A DNA stretch of 64,000 nt from assembly GCA_052143835.1 (NCBI GenBank), contig JBKQRV010000097.1:1-64000 (forward strand), read 5' to 3'. Source of the DNA: DASPPM01 sp052143835 (GTDB lineage: Bacteria > Pseudomonadota > Alphaproteobacteria > JACZXZ01). Under the pieces are notes generated by a model that saw nothing but the letters and a program-made list of their open reading frames with translations, had not been told where the DNA came from and did not search any database. This document shows, in pieces, positions 20,436 through 28,399 of this stretch; within the stretch, counting starts at the first letter, position 1; each line of letters starts with the position of its first letter. A program made the translations under genes and the position numbers.

Positions 20436-20714
20436 TCAGGCGCGCTTGAGCGCCTTCGCCATCGTCGCCATGTCGAAGGCCGGCATGGACTGCATCCGGC
20501 CGAAGCCCTCCTTCGCGTACCACACCGAGAAGGCCAACATCGCTTCGGGGCTCGGTGCATCGACCACATCGACGAAATCATATTTGCCCTGGGTGTAGTA
20601 AACGGACTCGAGCGCAATGCCGAGCGCCTTCAGCTTCGCCTTGGCGGCGCGGATGCGGGCCGTCTGCTTGGTCGCCCAATCCGGGCTCAAGCTTCCGAGG
20701 ATCACGTATTTCAT
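20436..20714 (-). CDS. GYD domain protein
   Basis: 92 residues from ATG 20714 (MKYVILGSLSPDWATKQTAR); the longer frame upstream is low-complexity and unlikely. The domain shows the family pattern ALGIALESVYYTQGKYDFV followed by VVDAPSPEAMLAF, where GKYD replaces the usual GxYD. Members adopt a dimeric ferredoxin-like alpha/beta barrel fold. The function is unknown. It is leftward, about 210 bases from the divergent patatin gene. Confidence 0.82.
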   Translation of the reverse strand: MKYVILGSLSPDWATKQTARIRAAKAKLKALGIALESVYYTQGKYDFVDVVDAPSPEAMLAFSVWYAKEGFGRMQSMPAFDMATMAKALKRA

Positions 20715-20927
20715 GAGAGGCCTCCCTGGGGGCTGGGCAGCGACAGGCCGGCGGGGGCCGGGAAGGCTACCGGCGGGATTATACACCATCGAAGTGGAAA
20801 AAGGCGCGCCGGCCATTCAGCGAATATTCATGGTTCGGCAAGCAAAACGTCACCTCCCGCCCTACATAAGAGGGAACGCCGACCGGCCGCAGCCCGTTCC
20901 TTTGACGTCGATGAGGATGAACCCGCG

Positions 20928-22106
20928 ATGAACGAGACCGCGCTCCCCCCTCAGCACCGTAGCGAGCGCAAAGTGGCGCTCGTGCTCCAAGGAGGAGGAG
21001 CGCTCGGCGCATTCCAAGTGGGCGCCTATCGCGCGCTCTGCGAGCGCAAGCTGGAACCGGCGTGGCTTGCCGGCACCTCGATCGGCGCGATCAATGCCGC
21101 GATCATCGCCGGCAACGAGCGCAGCCGCGCGCACGAGCGCCTCGACGAATTCTGGCGCGCGATCTCCACGCCCGATCCATTGGCACCGCCCGCCCACCTC
21201 TCGGATCTGCGCAAGCTTTACAGTTTCTGGAGCGCCCAGGGAACGGTGTTCGCCGGCCAGCCCAATTTCTTCACGCCGCGCCCGTTTCCCTCGCTCGCGA
21301 TCTTGCCCGGCGAGCCCGGGGCGACAAGCTTCTATGACACGAGGCCCTTGCGGCGCACGCTCGAGCAGATCGTCGACTTCGACCGCATCAACGCGCGCGA
21401 AGTGCGCCTGAGCCTCGGCGCCGTCGAGGTCGAGACCGGCAAGACCATCTACTTCGACAACCACGAGCGCAAGCTCGGTCCCGAGCATGTGATGGCGAGC
21501 GGCGCCTTGCCGCCGGCGTTCCCGCCGGTCGCGATCGACGGCACGCTCTACTGGGACGGCGGGATCGTATCGAACACCCCGATCGATGCGATGCTTCGCA
21601 CCCCGCCGGAAGAGGATTGGCTCATTCTGGTCGTCGATCTCTGGGACCCGAAGGGGCCTGCACCCAAGACGCTTCCCGAGGTGGAGAGCAGACTCAAGGA
21701 CATCACCTACGCCAGCCGCGCCGCCAACCACATCGACATGTTCAATCGCATCAACGAGCTGCGCGCGCTCATCGACCGGCTCTACCGCAAACTGCCTGCG
21801 AATGCCGATGACGAAGGCCTGTGGCTTCAGGTCCAAGCGCTCGGCTGCCAGCACGCCATCGATATCCTGCATCTCGTCTACGAGCAGGCGGCCTTCGAGC
21901 TCGCCTCCAAGGACTATGAATTCTCGCGCTCCTCGGTCGAGCGGCACCTTGCCGAAGGATACGCCCAGGCGCATCGCCTGCTCGAGGCGCACGGCTGGTG
22001 CGCGCCCGCGCCCGAGCCGGGCATCGTGCGCGTCTATGAGAACGAGCCGTTGCCGGCGGCCAAGCCCCGCCCGGGCCGTGCCCGCGCCGAACAAAAAGGA
22101 GAATAG
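20928..22106 (+). CDS. Patatin-like phospholipase
   Basis: 392 residues. The patatin domain has the oxyanion loop QGGGALGAFQVGAY, the nucleophile elbow GTSIG (Ser51), and the dyad aspartate in WDGG (Asp210). A C-terminal extension of about 120 residues matches the DUF3734 tail seen in this subgroup. It should hydrolyse acyl esters, possibly associated with membrane or polyhydroxyalkanoate granules. The downstream 3-hydroxybutyrate dehydrogenase begins 2 bases after the stop, so the two form an operon, consistent with mobilisation of poly-3-hydroxybutyrate. That last step is inference. Confidence 0.9.
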   Translation: MNETALPPQHRSERKVALVLQGGGALGAFQVGAYRALCERKLEPAWLAGTSIGAINAAIIAGNERSRAHERLDEFWRAISTPDPLAPPAHLSDLRKLYSFWSAQGTVFAGQPNFFTPRPFPSLAILPGEPGATSFYDTRPLRRTLEQIVDFDRINAREVRLSLGAVEVETGKTIYFDNHERKLGPEHVMASGALPPAFPPVAIDGTLYWDGGIVSNTPIDAMLRTPPEEDWLILVVDLWDPKGPAPKTLPEVESRLKDITYASRAANHIDMFNRINELRALIDRLYRKLPANADDEGLWLQVQALGCQHAIDILHLVYEQAAFELASKDYEFSRSSVERHLAEGYAQAHRLLEAHGWCAPAPEPGIVRVYENEPLPAAKPRPGRARAEQKGE

Positions 22107-22108
22107 TC

Positions 22109-22891
22109 ATGCAGATGAAGGACAAGATCGCCGTCGTCACCGGTGCCGGCAGCGGAATCGGGCGCGAGATCGCGCTTGCCTTCGCGCGCGAGGGCGCCAA
22201 GCTCGGCATCGCCGACGTGAACCTCGACGGCGCCAACGCGGTCGCAAAGGAGATCGGCAAGGCCGGCGGAGCGGCGATCGGTCTGCGCATGGACGTGACC
22301 AAGGAAGCCGAGGTCGACGGCGCCGTCGAAACGCTGGTCAAAACCTTCGGCGGCCTCGATGTCATGGTGAGTAATGCGGGCATTCAGCACATCGACCCGC
22401 TCGACAAGCTCAGCTACGCCGATTGGCGCAAGGTGGTGTCGATCCATCTCGACGGCGGCTTCCTCGTCACGCGCGCGGCCCTGCGCCAGATGTACAAGCA
22501 GGGGCGCGGCGGCGCGATCATCTACATGGGCTCGGTCCATTCGCACGAGGCCTCGCCGCTCAAGGCGCCCTATGTCGCGGCTAAGCACGCCCTCCTCGGG
22601 TTGTGCAAGACGGTCGCCAAGGAGGGCGCCGAGCACGGCGTGCGCGCCAATGTGATTTGCCCCGGCTTCGTGCGCACCCCCCTCGTCGAGAAGCAAATTC
22701 CCGAGCAGGCCAAGGACCTCGGCATCAGCGAGGAGGAGGTCGTCAAGAAGGTCATGCTCGGCGACACCGTCGACGGCGAGTTCACCACGACCGCCGACGT
22801 GGCCGACCTCGCGGTCTTCCTCGCCGCCTTCCCCACCAATGCGCTCACCGGGCAATCCGTCGTGGTGAGCCACGGCTGGTTCATGCAATAG
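22109..22891 (+). CDS. bdhA: 3-Hydroxybutyrate dehydrogenase (short-chain dehydrogenase)
   Basis: 260 residues, a classical SDR. The NAD-binding motif is TGAGSGIG (11-18), NAG at 89-91, and the catalytic residues are Ser142, Tyr155 and Lys159 (PYVAAKH). The segments GIQHIDPLDKL, FVRTPLVEKQIPEQAK and the C-terminal SHGWFMQ match D-3-hydroxybutyrate dehydrogenases and include the Gln, His and Lys residues that bind the substrate carboxylate. It oxidises 3-hydroxybutyrate to acetoacetate. It is cotranscribed with the patatin-like lipase 2 bases upstream. Confidence 0.93.
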   Translation: MQMKDKIAVVTGAGSGIGREIALAFAREGAKLGIADVNLDGANAVAKEIGKAGGAAIGLRMDVTKEAEVDGAVETLVKTFGGLDVMVSNAGIQHIDPLDKLSYADWRKVVSIHLDGGFLVTRAALRQMYKQGRGGAIIYMGSVHSHEASPLKAPYVAAKHALLGLCKTVAKEGAEHGVRANVICPGFVRTPLVEKQIPEQAKDLGISEEEVVKKVMLGDTVDGEFTTTADVADLAVFLAAFPTNALTGQSVVVSHGWFMQ

Positions 22892-22901
22892 GTGCTGCGG
22901 C

Positions 22902-22923
22902 GGCGCCCCTGCGGAAGGGCGCG
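22902..22923. terminator. Candidate bidirectional hairpin between convergent genes
   Basis: A 6-base stem GCGCCC/GGGCGC with an 8-base loop lies between the stop of bdhA and the convergent stop of the S49 peptidase gene. The position fits a shared terminator, but there is no T-run. Confidence 0.3.
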
Positions 22924-23793
22924 TCAGAGCCCGAAGCGGGCCCAAAGCGCGCGCGCCTCGAGTGCGGACACAAGCTCGGCCGCCCACTCGGCCGGCGCTG
23001 CGGCAGCGCCGGTGGCGTCGGCCGCGAGCCTGAGCCGGCGCCTGAGCCAGCCGCGCTCGCCGCCGATCAGGCGGAGGCGCACCTTGTCGCCGAAGCGGCG
23101 ACGCAAGGTTGCCCTGAGATCGCCGATGCCGTCGACGAGGCCGAGCTCGAGCGCGCGCTTGCCTGTCCAGAACTCGCCGTTGAAGAGCTGCTCCTCGGGC
23201 AGCTTGAGCTTGGACCCGCGGCGCGCGCGCACGTAGGCCTTGAAGGCCTCGTGCACCTCGCGCTGCAACGCCTTGAGACGCTCCACGTCCGCCGGGTTCT
23301 CCTCGAGGAACGGATCGAGCATCGCCTTGCGCTCGCCCGCGGTGTAGAGCCGGCGGCGGATGCCGAGGCGTGCGATGAGCTCGTGGAAGCCGAAGCCAGC
23401 CGAGATCACGCCGATCGAGCCGACGATCGAGGTCTCGCTCGCGTAAATCTCGTCCGCAGCCGCGGCGAGCCAATAGCCGCCCGAGGCCGCGACATCCTCG
23501 ACGAAGGCGATGACGGGCACGCCCTTCTCCTCGGCGAGCTGGCGAACGCGCGCCGCGATGAGCGCCGACTGCGTCGCCGCCCCGCCCGGCGAGTTGAGCG
23601 CCAAAGCCACCGCCGCAAGCGGCTTCATGCGGAAGGCGCGCTCGAGCGGTGCCGCCAGCGAGGCGATGCTGAGCCCGCCGCGCAAGGGACCGAGGGGACC
23701 GATGACGCCGGCGAGCCGCACCACGGCGACCTGGGGCGCCGGCGTGCGCAATGCGCCGAGCGGCAAACGATCGAGCCAACTAGAGAGCGTCAT
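22924..23793 (-). CDS. S49-family signal-peptide-peptidase-like serine protease (SppA/SohB type)
   Basis: 289 residues, a single-domain S49 enzyme. Ser104 lies in VAASGGYWLAAAAD and the general-base Lys156 in YTAGERKAMLDPF; the NSPGG oxyanion loop is also present. Members act as a Ser-Lys dyad and form a membrane-associated ring that degrades signal peptides or membrane-protein fragments. No clear transmembrane helix is seen at the N-terminus, so it may be cytosolic or peripheral. It converges with bdhA and lies 64 bases after the methyltransferase gene on the same strand. Confidence 0.92.
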   Translation of the reverse strand: MTLSSWLDRLPLGALRTPAPQVAVVRLAGVIGPLGPLRGGLSIASLAAPLERAFRMKPLAAVALALNSPGGAATQSALIAARVRQLAEEKGVPVIAFVEDVAASGGYWLAAAADEIYASETSIVGSIGVISAGFGFHELIARLGIRRRLYTAGERKAMLDPFLEENPADVERLKALQREVHEAFKAYVRARRGSKLKLPEEQLFNGEFWTGKRALELGLVDGIGDLRATLRRRFGDKVRLRLIGGERGWLRRRLRLAADATGAAAAPAEWAAELVSALEARALWARFGL

Positions 23794-23857
23794 GGCAAAT
23801 ACCTAAGGCGCTGAATTTGTCTTGCCAACCATCGACCATCGTCGTGACCACGCGGGC

Positions 23858-24604
23858 TCACAGCTCGAGCGCCGCACCACGGCGCAGGATGGCCTCGACG
23901 GCCTCGGTGAAGCGGCCGTCCGGACGATGCAGCACGAGGCCTTGGACCAAACGGGTCGGTGTCTCGATGTCCTTGCGCGCGCGCACGATGACGCGTCGCG
24001 CGGCGCGGCCGTCCGCCATCGGCCACAGCGGAAAGACGACGATCTCGCCTGCCTTGCGGTAGAGTGCCGCAAGCACCGCATCGAGGCGGTCGGCACGGTG
24101 AATCACCGCAACGCTTCCCTTCGGGCGCACCATCGCAAGGCAAAAGGCGAGCCAGGCGCCGAGCTGGGCCTCACCTTCGACGTTGGCGGCACTCTTGCCG
24201 GGCGATGGAGACGCGGTGCCGCGGCCGGGCTCGAGATGGGGCGGATTGGTCATGACATGATCGAAACTGCCCGGTGCCAGGCGCGGCGGCGGGCGCAGGA
24301 GGTCGCCCTCCATCACCACGACGCGGTCGTCGAGCCCGTTGAGCTTGGCGTTGTCGTTGGCAAGGCGCACGAGCGAGCGCTGCACCTCGAGCCCGGCCAC
24401 CCGGCAGCCCGCGACGCGCGTGGCAAGGCAGAGTGCCGCAGCCCCTACGCCGGTGCCGACGTCGAGCACCTGCTCGCCCGCGCGCGCCGGCACCGCTGCG
24501 GCAAGGAGCACCGGATCGATGGCGACGCGATAGCCGGCGGCGAGCTGGGTGAGCCGCACGCGGCCGCCGAGCAGCGCGTCCTCGCTGATTTCTTCCTCAG
24601 ACAC
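23858..24604 (-). CDS. TrmN6-like N6-adenine RNA methyltransferase
   Basis: 248 residues with a Rossmann class I methyltransferase fold. The SAM motif is VLDVGTGVGAAAL, and the amino-methylating catalytic motif is NPPH (TNPPHLEPG), as in YfiC/TrmN6 enzymes that methylate A37 of tRNA1(Val). The N-terminal GGRVRLTQLAAGYRVAIDPV is the usual substrate-binding opening of this COG4123 group. It overlaps the upstream DUF2007 gene by 8 bases, so the two are coupled. Confidence 0.88.
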   Translation of the reverse strand: MSEEEISEDALLGGRVRLTQLAAGYRVAIDPVLLAAAVPARAGEQVLDVGTGVGAAALCLATRVAGCRVAGLEVQRSLVRLANDNAKLNGLDDRVVVMEGDLLRPPPRLAPGSFDHVMTNPPHLEPGRGTASPSPGKSAANVEGEAQLGAWLAFCLAMVRPKGSVAVIHRADRLDAVLAALYRKAGEIVVFPLWPMADGRAARRVIVRARKDIETPTRLVQGLVLHRPDGRFTEAVEAILRRGAALEL

Positions 24605-24815
24605 CGTCCACCGGCCCCCCGCGCTCCTTGAGCAGACGCCTGGCGCGCACGAGATCCTCGTCCCGCACCATGAGCCGGCGTTGGATGGCTCCGATGCTCC
24701 CCTCGAGAATGCTGGTATGGCCGTCGAGGACCACGGCCTCGATGCGCTGTTCCGCCAAGAGCGCCGTCGCGAACGACAGCAGCACCGGGTCGTTGGTCCT
24801 GAAGAGCTCCTTCAA
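24597..24815 (-). CDS. DUF2007 domain protein
   Basis: 72 residues from a TTG start at 24815. That start is decided by a perfect AGGAGG nine bases upstream and by the family's usual N-terminus (KELFRTNDPVLLSFATALL). A longer in-frame ATG would add a cysteine- and arginine-rich stretch unlike the family. DUF2007 proteins are small ferredoxin-fold proteins sometimes called putative signal-transducing proteins; their function is unknown. The gene overlaps the downstream methyltransferase start by 8 bases. Confidence 0.85.
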   Translation of the reverse strand: MKELFRTNDPVLLSFATALLAEQRIEAVVLDGHTSILEGSIGAIQRRLMVRDEDLVRARRLLKERGGPVDGV

Positions 24816-24943
24816 GGCGCCCTGCCTCCTCGCTCTTGTAGCGCAGCCCTCAAGTGCCGATGCGACACGCAACTTGACCCGCGCCGTGCGGGGTCTATGC
24901 TCCCTGCCCAGTCCAACCGCGTCAAGCAGGACGAGAGGGGAAC

Positions 24944-25966
24944 GTGGCTGTCGTCGTCAATCTCGAAGAAGGCCGGGAAAAGTCGCCGGATGCGGCCTTG
25001 GCGCGCCTGCAGGCGCTCGTCGCCGAGGACCTGCGCCAGGTCAACGACGTGATCGTCCAACGCATGGCGAGCGAGGTCGTCCTCATTCCCCAGCTCGCCG
25101 GCCATATCGTGGCCGCGGGCGGCAAGCGGCTGCGTCCGCTCCTCACGCTCGCCTCGGCCAAGCTCTGCGGCTATGAGGGCAGGCGCCACGTGCGGCTCGC
25201 GGCCTGCGTCGAGTTCATCCACACGGCAACGCTTCTCCATGACGACGTGGTGGACGAAAGCGACCGGCGCCGCGGCCTCGCCACCGCAAACGCCGTATGG
25301 GGCAACAAGGCGAGCGTGCTGGTGGGCGATTTTCTCTTCAGCCGCGCCTTCCAGCTCATGGTCGAGGACGGCTCGCTCGAGGTTTTGCGCATCCTCTCCA
25401 ATGCCTCCGCCGTGATCGCGGAGGGCGAGGTGCATCAGCTGGTGACGGCCAACGACACGGCGACGAGCGAGACGGCCTATCTCGAGGTGATCCGCGCCAA
25501 GACCGCGACGCTCTTCGCCGCCGCTTGCGAGATCGGCGCCGTGGTCGCCGAGCGGCCGCGGGTCGAGGCCGAGGCGCTCGACGGCTACGGCCTCAATCTC
25601 GGCATCGCCTTCCAGCTCGTCGACGACGTGCTCGACTACTCCGCCCGCCTCGAGAAGCTCGGCAAGAACATCGGCGACGACTTCCGCGACGGCAAGATCA
25701 CGCTTCCCATCGTCCTCGCCTTTCGCCGCGGCAACGAAAGCGAGCGCGCGTTCTGGCGCCGCACGCTCGAGGAGCTCGAGCAGAAGGAAGGCGACCTCGA
25801 GCACGCGATCCAACTCATGGAGAAGCACGGCTCGCTGCGCGATACGGTTTCGCGCGCGCGCCACTATGGCTCGATCGCGCGCGACGCGCTCGGCATCTTC
25901 CCCGATTCGGCGGAAAAGCGCTCGCTCATCGAGCTCATCGACTTCTGCATCCAGCGCGCCCATTGA
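24944..25966 (+). CDS. ispB: Long-chain polyprenyl diphosphate synthase (ubiquinone side chain)
   Basis: 340 residues from GTG 24944, which has AGAGGGG just upstream. Both aspartate-rich motifs are present: first LLHDDVVDESD (Asp100, 101, 104) and second FQLVDDVLDYS (Asp227, 228, 231); GGKRLRP at 59-65 binds IPP. It condenses isopentenyl diphosphates onto an allylic primer to make the octa- to decaprenyl tail of ubiquinone. Small residues before the first motif fit a long-chain product; in alphaproteobacteria this is usually decaprenyl (ddsA), but length cannot be read from sequence. It is divergent from the DUF2007 gene. Confidence 0.93.
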   Translation: MAVVVNLEEGREKSPDAALARLQALVAEDLRQVNDVIVQRMASEVVLIPQLAGHIVAAGGKRLRPLLTLASAKLCGYEGRRHVRLAACVEFIHTATLLHDDVVDESDRRRGLATANAVWGNKASVLVGDFLFSRAFQLMVEDGSLEVLRILSNASAVIAEGEVHQLVTANDTATSETAYLEVIRAKTATLFAAACEIGAVVAERPRVEAEALDGYGLNLGIAFQLVDDVLDYSARLEKLGKNIGDDFRDGKITLPIVLAFRRGNESERAFWRRTLEELEQKEGDLEHAIQLMEKHGSLRDTVSRARHYGSIARDALGIFPDSAEKRSLIELIDFCIQRAH

Positions 25967-25975
25967 CGGAGTCGC

Positions 25976-26413
25976 CTAGAAGCACGAGATGAGGTTGCGC
26001 AAGGTCGTGCAGTGCAGGCGCTGCCCATCGGGGAATGCGTAGAACATGGTGTTGCCGGAGCCGACCGGGCCCGAGCTCAGCACCGTCTCCATGCCCGGCA
26101 GGGCGGTGCTCAGGCTGCGGCCCTCCTTGAGCGCCTGCATTTGCGCGAGATACTGACGGCAGGCGCGATACGCATCCGTGCCGGTCTGGTAGCCGTTCAC
26201 GCGGCAGCGCTGATGCTCGGCCGTGCAATCGCCGAGGTCGCGCCGCGCCGCCTCGGCGAAAATAGCCCGGTCGGGCGCCACCGCCACGGCGCGGCAGATC
26301 TCGGCGTCGGTCCAACGGGTGAGGTCGTCGGGCAGCACGCCCGAATATTGGCCGGCCCGCGCCAAGCCGCTCGCGAGAAGCAAGCCGCAAAGAATGGTGC
26401 CGACCACGCGCAT
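25976..26413 (-). CDS. Secreted cysteine-containing protein of unknown function
   Basis: 145 residues from ATG 26413, which gives a clean Sec signal (MRVVGTILCGLLLASGLARA, then cleavage near AGQ). The mature part has about six cysteines (AEICRAV, GDCTAEHQRCRVNGYQ, YRACRQYL, LHCTTLRNLISCF) that could form disulfides in the periplasm. It ends 10 bases from the convergent polyprenyl synthase stop. A longer frame upstream to 26617 would hide the signal and is not favoured. No family is recognised. Confidence 0.75.
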   Translation of the reverse strand: MRVVGTILCGLLLASGLARAGQYSGVLPDDLTRWTDAEICRAVAVAPDRAIFAEAARRDLGDCTAEHQRCRVNGYQTGTDAYRACRQYLAQMQALKEGRSLSTALPGMETVLSSGPVGSGNTMFYAFPDGQRLHCTTLRNLISCF

Positions 26414-26674
26414 TGAAGTCCTTCCGCCCGAGAGCGAGCTGAGCTGTGCGCCTCTCCCCTGCAGGATAGCAGAGAATCCGTTCGGCATAAGGATGCGAAG
26501 AACGGCGACGCGTGCATGGCCGTTCGGACGGGTCGGAGGGAGATATCGGCTCCGCCTCCCCGCCTTGAGCGCCGCACTCTCGCACCCCACATAGGGGAGC
26601 GCGAGCCACACGGGCAAGGAGGCTCGATCATCGCCGCCGACGCGACAAGCGAACCGGAAGGTCCGACTTATCCC

Positions 26675-27685
26675 ATGGCAGTCTCACCGCCACTCGAGCT
26701 TCCCGCGCAACCCCGCACGAACGCCGCGCGCGCGGGCACGGCGCGCACGCTGAATTTCGCGGCGTGGCAGGAGACGCGCCTCGCGATGGAGCGCTCGGGC
26801 CTCCGCATGAGCCCGCGCGGCCCCAGATCGCGTTGGAAGTCGTTGCTCTTTCATTGGGCGACGCAGGCTTTTGGCGTGTGCGTGAGGTGGCTCGGCCTAG
26901 AGCGTCGCGGCGTCTCGAACGCGCGTGCGATCGGGCTCTCGACCGTCGAGCTCGCTTGGCCGAACCTTCCTCCGGCCTTTTCGGGCTACCGCATCCTCCA
27001 GCTCAGCGACACGCACTTCGAGGCGCTGCCGGCGCTCGCTCTCGATGCCCGGCGCCTTCTGGATGGCCTCGAGGTCGATCTCATCGTGCTCACGGGAGAC
27101 TTTCGCACGCTCACCCACGGGCCCTTCGAGCGGGACGTCGAGCCCCTCGGCCCCCTCCTCGCAGCGGTGAAATCGCGCGACGGCGTCCTCGCCGTGCTCG
27201 GCAACCACGACCCGGCCTCGATCGTCGCAGCGCTCAAGGTGCTGAACATCACCGTGCTGACCAACGACTCGATCACGCTCGAGCGGGGCGGCGAGCGCAT
27301 CGTCGTGACGGGGCTCGACGACGTGCATCACTTCTATACCGAAAGCGCGCGCCAGGCGCTCATACAGGGCACCGACGAGTTCAAGATCGCACTCGTGCAT
27401 TCCCCCGAGGTCGCCGATTTCGCCGCGGCAGCCGGCTACGCCCTCTACCTCTCTGGTCATACGCACGGGGGCCAGGTGTGTCTCCCCGGCGGACATCCCA
27501 TCATCACTCACTTGACGCGCCATAGATTCGCCGCCGCGGGCCTGTGGCAATTCGGCCAAATGACCGGCTATACCTCGCGCGGGCTCGGCGTCAGCCTTCC
27601 CCCGGTGCGCTTCAACTGCCGCGGCGAGGCGGTCTTGATCACGCTGCGGCGGCAATCCAGCGGCAAGTCCCCGTCAGGGGCCTAA
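26675..27685 (+). CDS. Calcineurin-like metallophosphoesterase
   Basis: 336 residues from ATG 26675 (start uncertain; ATG 26789 is an alternative). The five metal-site motifs appear in order: LQLSDTHFE, LTGDF, LGNHDP, VHSPE and SGHTHGGQV, matching the YkuE/LpxG-like membrane-associated phosphoesterase group. A moderately hydrophobic segment before the catalytic domain (WATQAFGVCVRWLG) may touch the membrane. It would hydrolyse a phosphate ester or lipid pyrophosphate; the substrate is unknown. The region 26414-26674 before it holds no recognisable gene. Confidence 0.87.
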   Translation: MAVSPPLELPAQPRTNAARAGTARTLNFAAWQETRLAMERSGLRMSPRGPRSRWKSLLFHWATQAFGVCVRWLGLERRGVSNARAIGLSTVELAWPNLPPAFSGYRILQLSDTHFEALPALALDARRLLDGLEVDLIVLTGDFRTLTHGPFERDVEPLGPLLAAVKSRDGVLAVLGNHDPASIVAALKVLNITVLTNDSITLERGGERIVVTGLDDVHHFYTESARQALIQGTDEFKIALVHSPEVADFAAAAGYALYLSGHTHGGQVCLPGGHPIITHLTRHRFAAAGLWQFGQMTGYTSRGLGVSLPPVRFNCRGEAVLITLRRQSSGKSPSGA

Positions 27686-27784
27686 GGGAGCGAGATCCCG
27701 CCATTGATTTAGCGCAATGCCGGCGCGCTGGCCGCCCCTTACTCTTGAGGCTCTCGGGCAGCTCGACAAGGGTTGGAGGGGCCG

Positions 27785-28393
27785 ATGCAGCACCTTCTCA
27801 TCGTATCTCACCCGCAACGCCGGAGCTTCACCCAGAGCGTGGCGCAAACCTACCGCGGCGCCCTCGAAGCGCTCGGCCACGAGACCGTGGTCCGCGACCT
27901 TTACCGGCTGGGCTTCGATCCCGTGCTCGGCGAGGGCGAGCTCCCGGGCGCCAAGAAGCCGGTCCTCCCCGCGGCCGTGCGGCGCGAGCAGCGCCATCTC
28001 GCCGCCGCCGGCGCCTTAGCATTCTTCTTTCCTCTCTGGTGGGCGTTCATGCCCGCGATGATGAAGGGCTATATCGACCGGGTTCTCTCTCTGGGCTTCG
28101 CCTACGGTTTCGATGGCGGCGACCTGATCCCGCTCCTTGCGGGAAAGAAGGCGCTCATCTTCACGAGCTCCGCCGCGGACATGGCATATCTGCGGCGGAG
28201 CAAGCAATGGCAGGCCATGCGCGTCCTCGAGCGGGACCACATACTGGGGCTTTGCGGGATCGAGCTGCTCGAGCATGTCCATTTCCCGTCGATCACGCCT
28301 GACCTCTCCAAGCGCTCCGCTGCCAGGCACCTGGAGCGCGTCAGGCGCGCCGTGCAGGACCACTGGGGCACGGCACCCGCGGCGCAGGGGTGA
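27785..28393 (+). CDS. NAD(P)H-dependent quinone-reductase-like flavoprotein (flavodoxin-2 fold)
   Basis: 202 residues from ATG 27785 (GGAGG five bases upstream). It shows HLLIVSHPQRRSFTQSVAQT, the FMN/FAD phosphate loop of the flavodoxin-like NQO family, and FFFPLWWAFMPAMMKGYIDRV, the family's signature isoalloxazine-binding and dimer segment. It should reduce quinones or other electrophiles by two electrons in the cytoplasm (KefF/MdaB-like). It ends 6 bases before the acetyl-CoA-synthetase-like gene, so it may be the first gene of the acs-PDH operon. Confidence 0.88.
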   Translation: MQHLLIVSHPQRRSFTQSVAQTYRGALEALGHETVVRDLYRLGFDPVLGEGELPGAKKPVLPAAVRREQRHLAAAGALAFFFPLWWAFMPAMMKGYIDRVLSLGFAYGFDGGDLIPLLAGKKALIFTSSAADMAYLRRSKQWQAMRVLERDHILGLCGIELLEHVHFPSITPDLSKRSAARHLERVRRAVQDHWGTAPAAQG

Positions 28394-28399
28394 CAGGCG

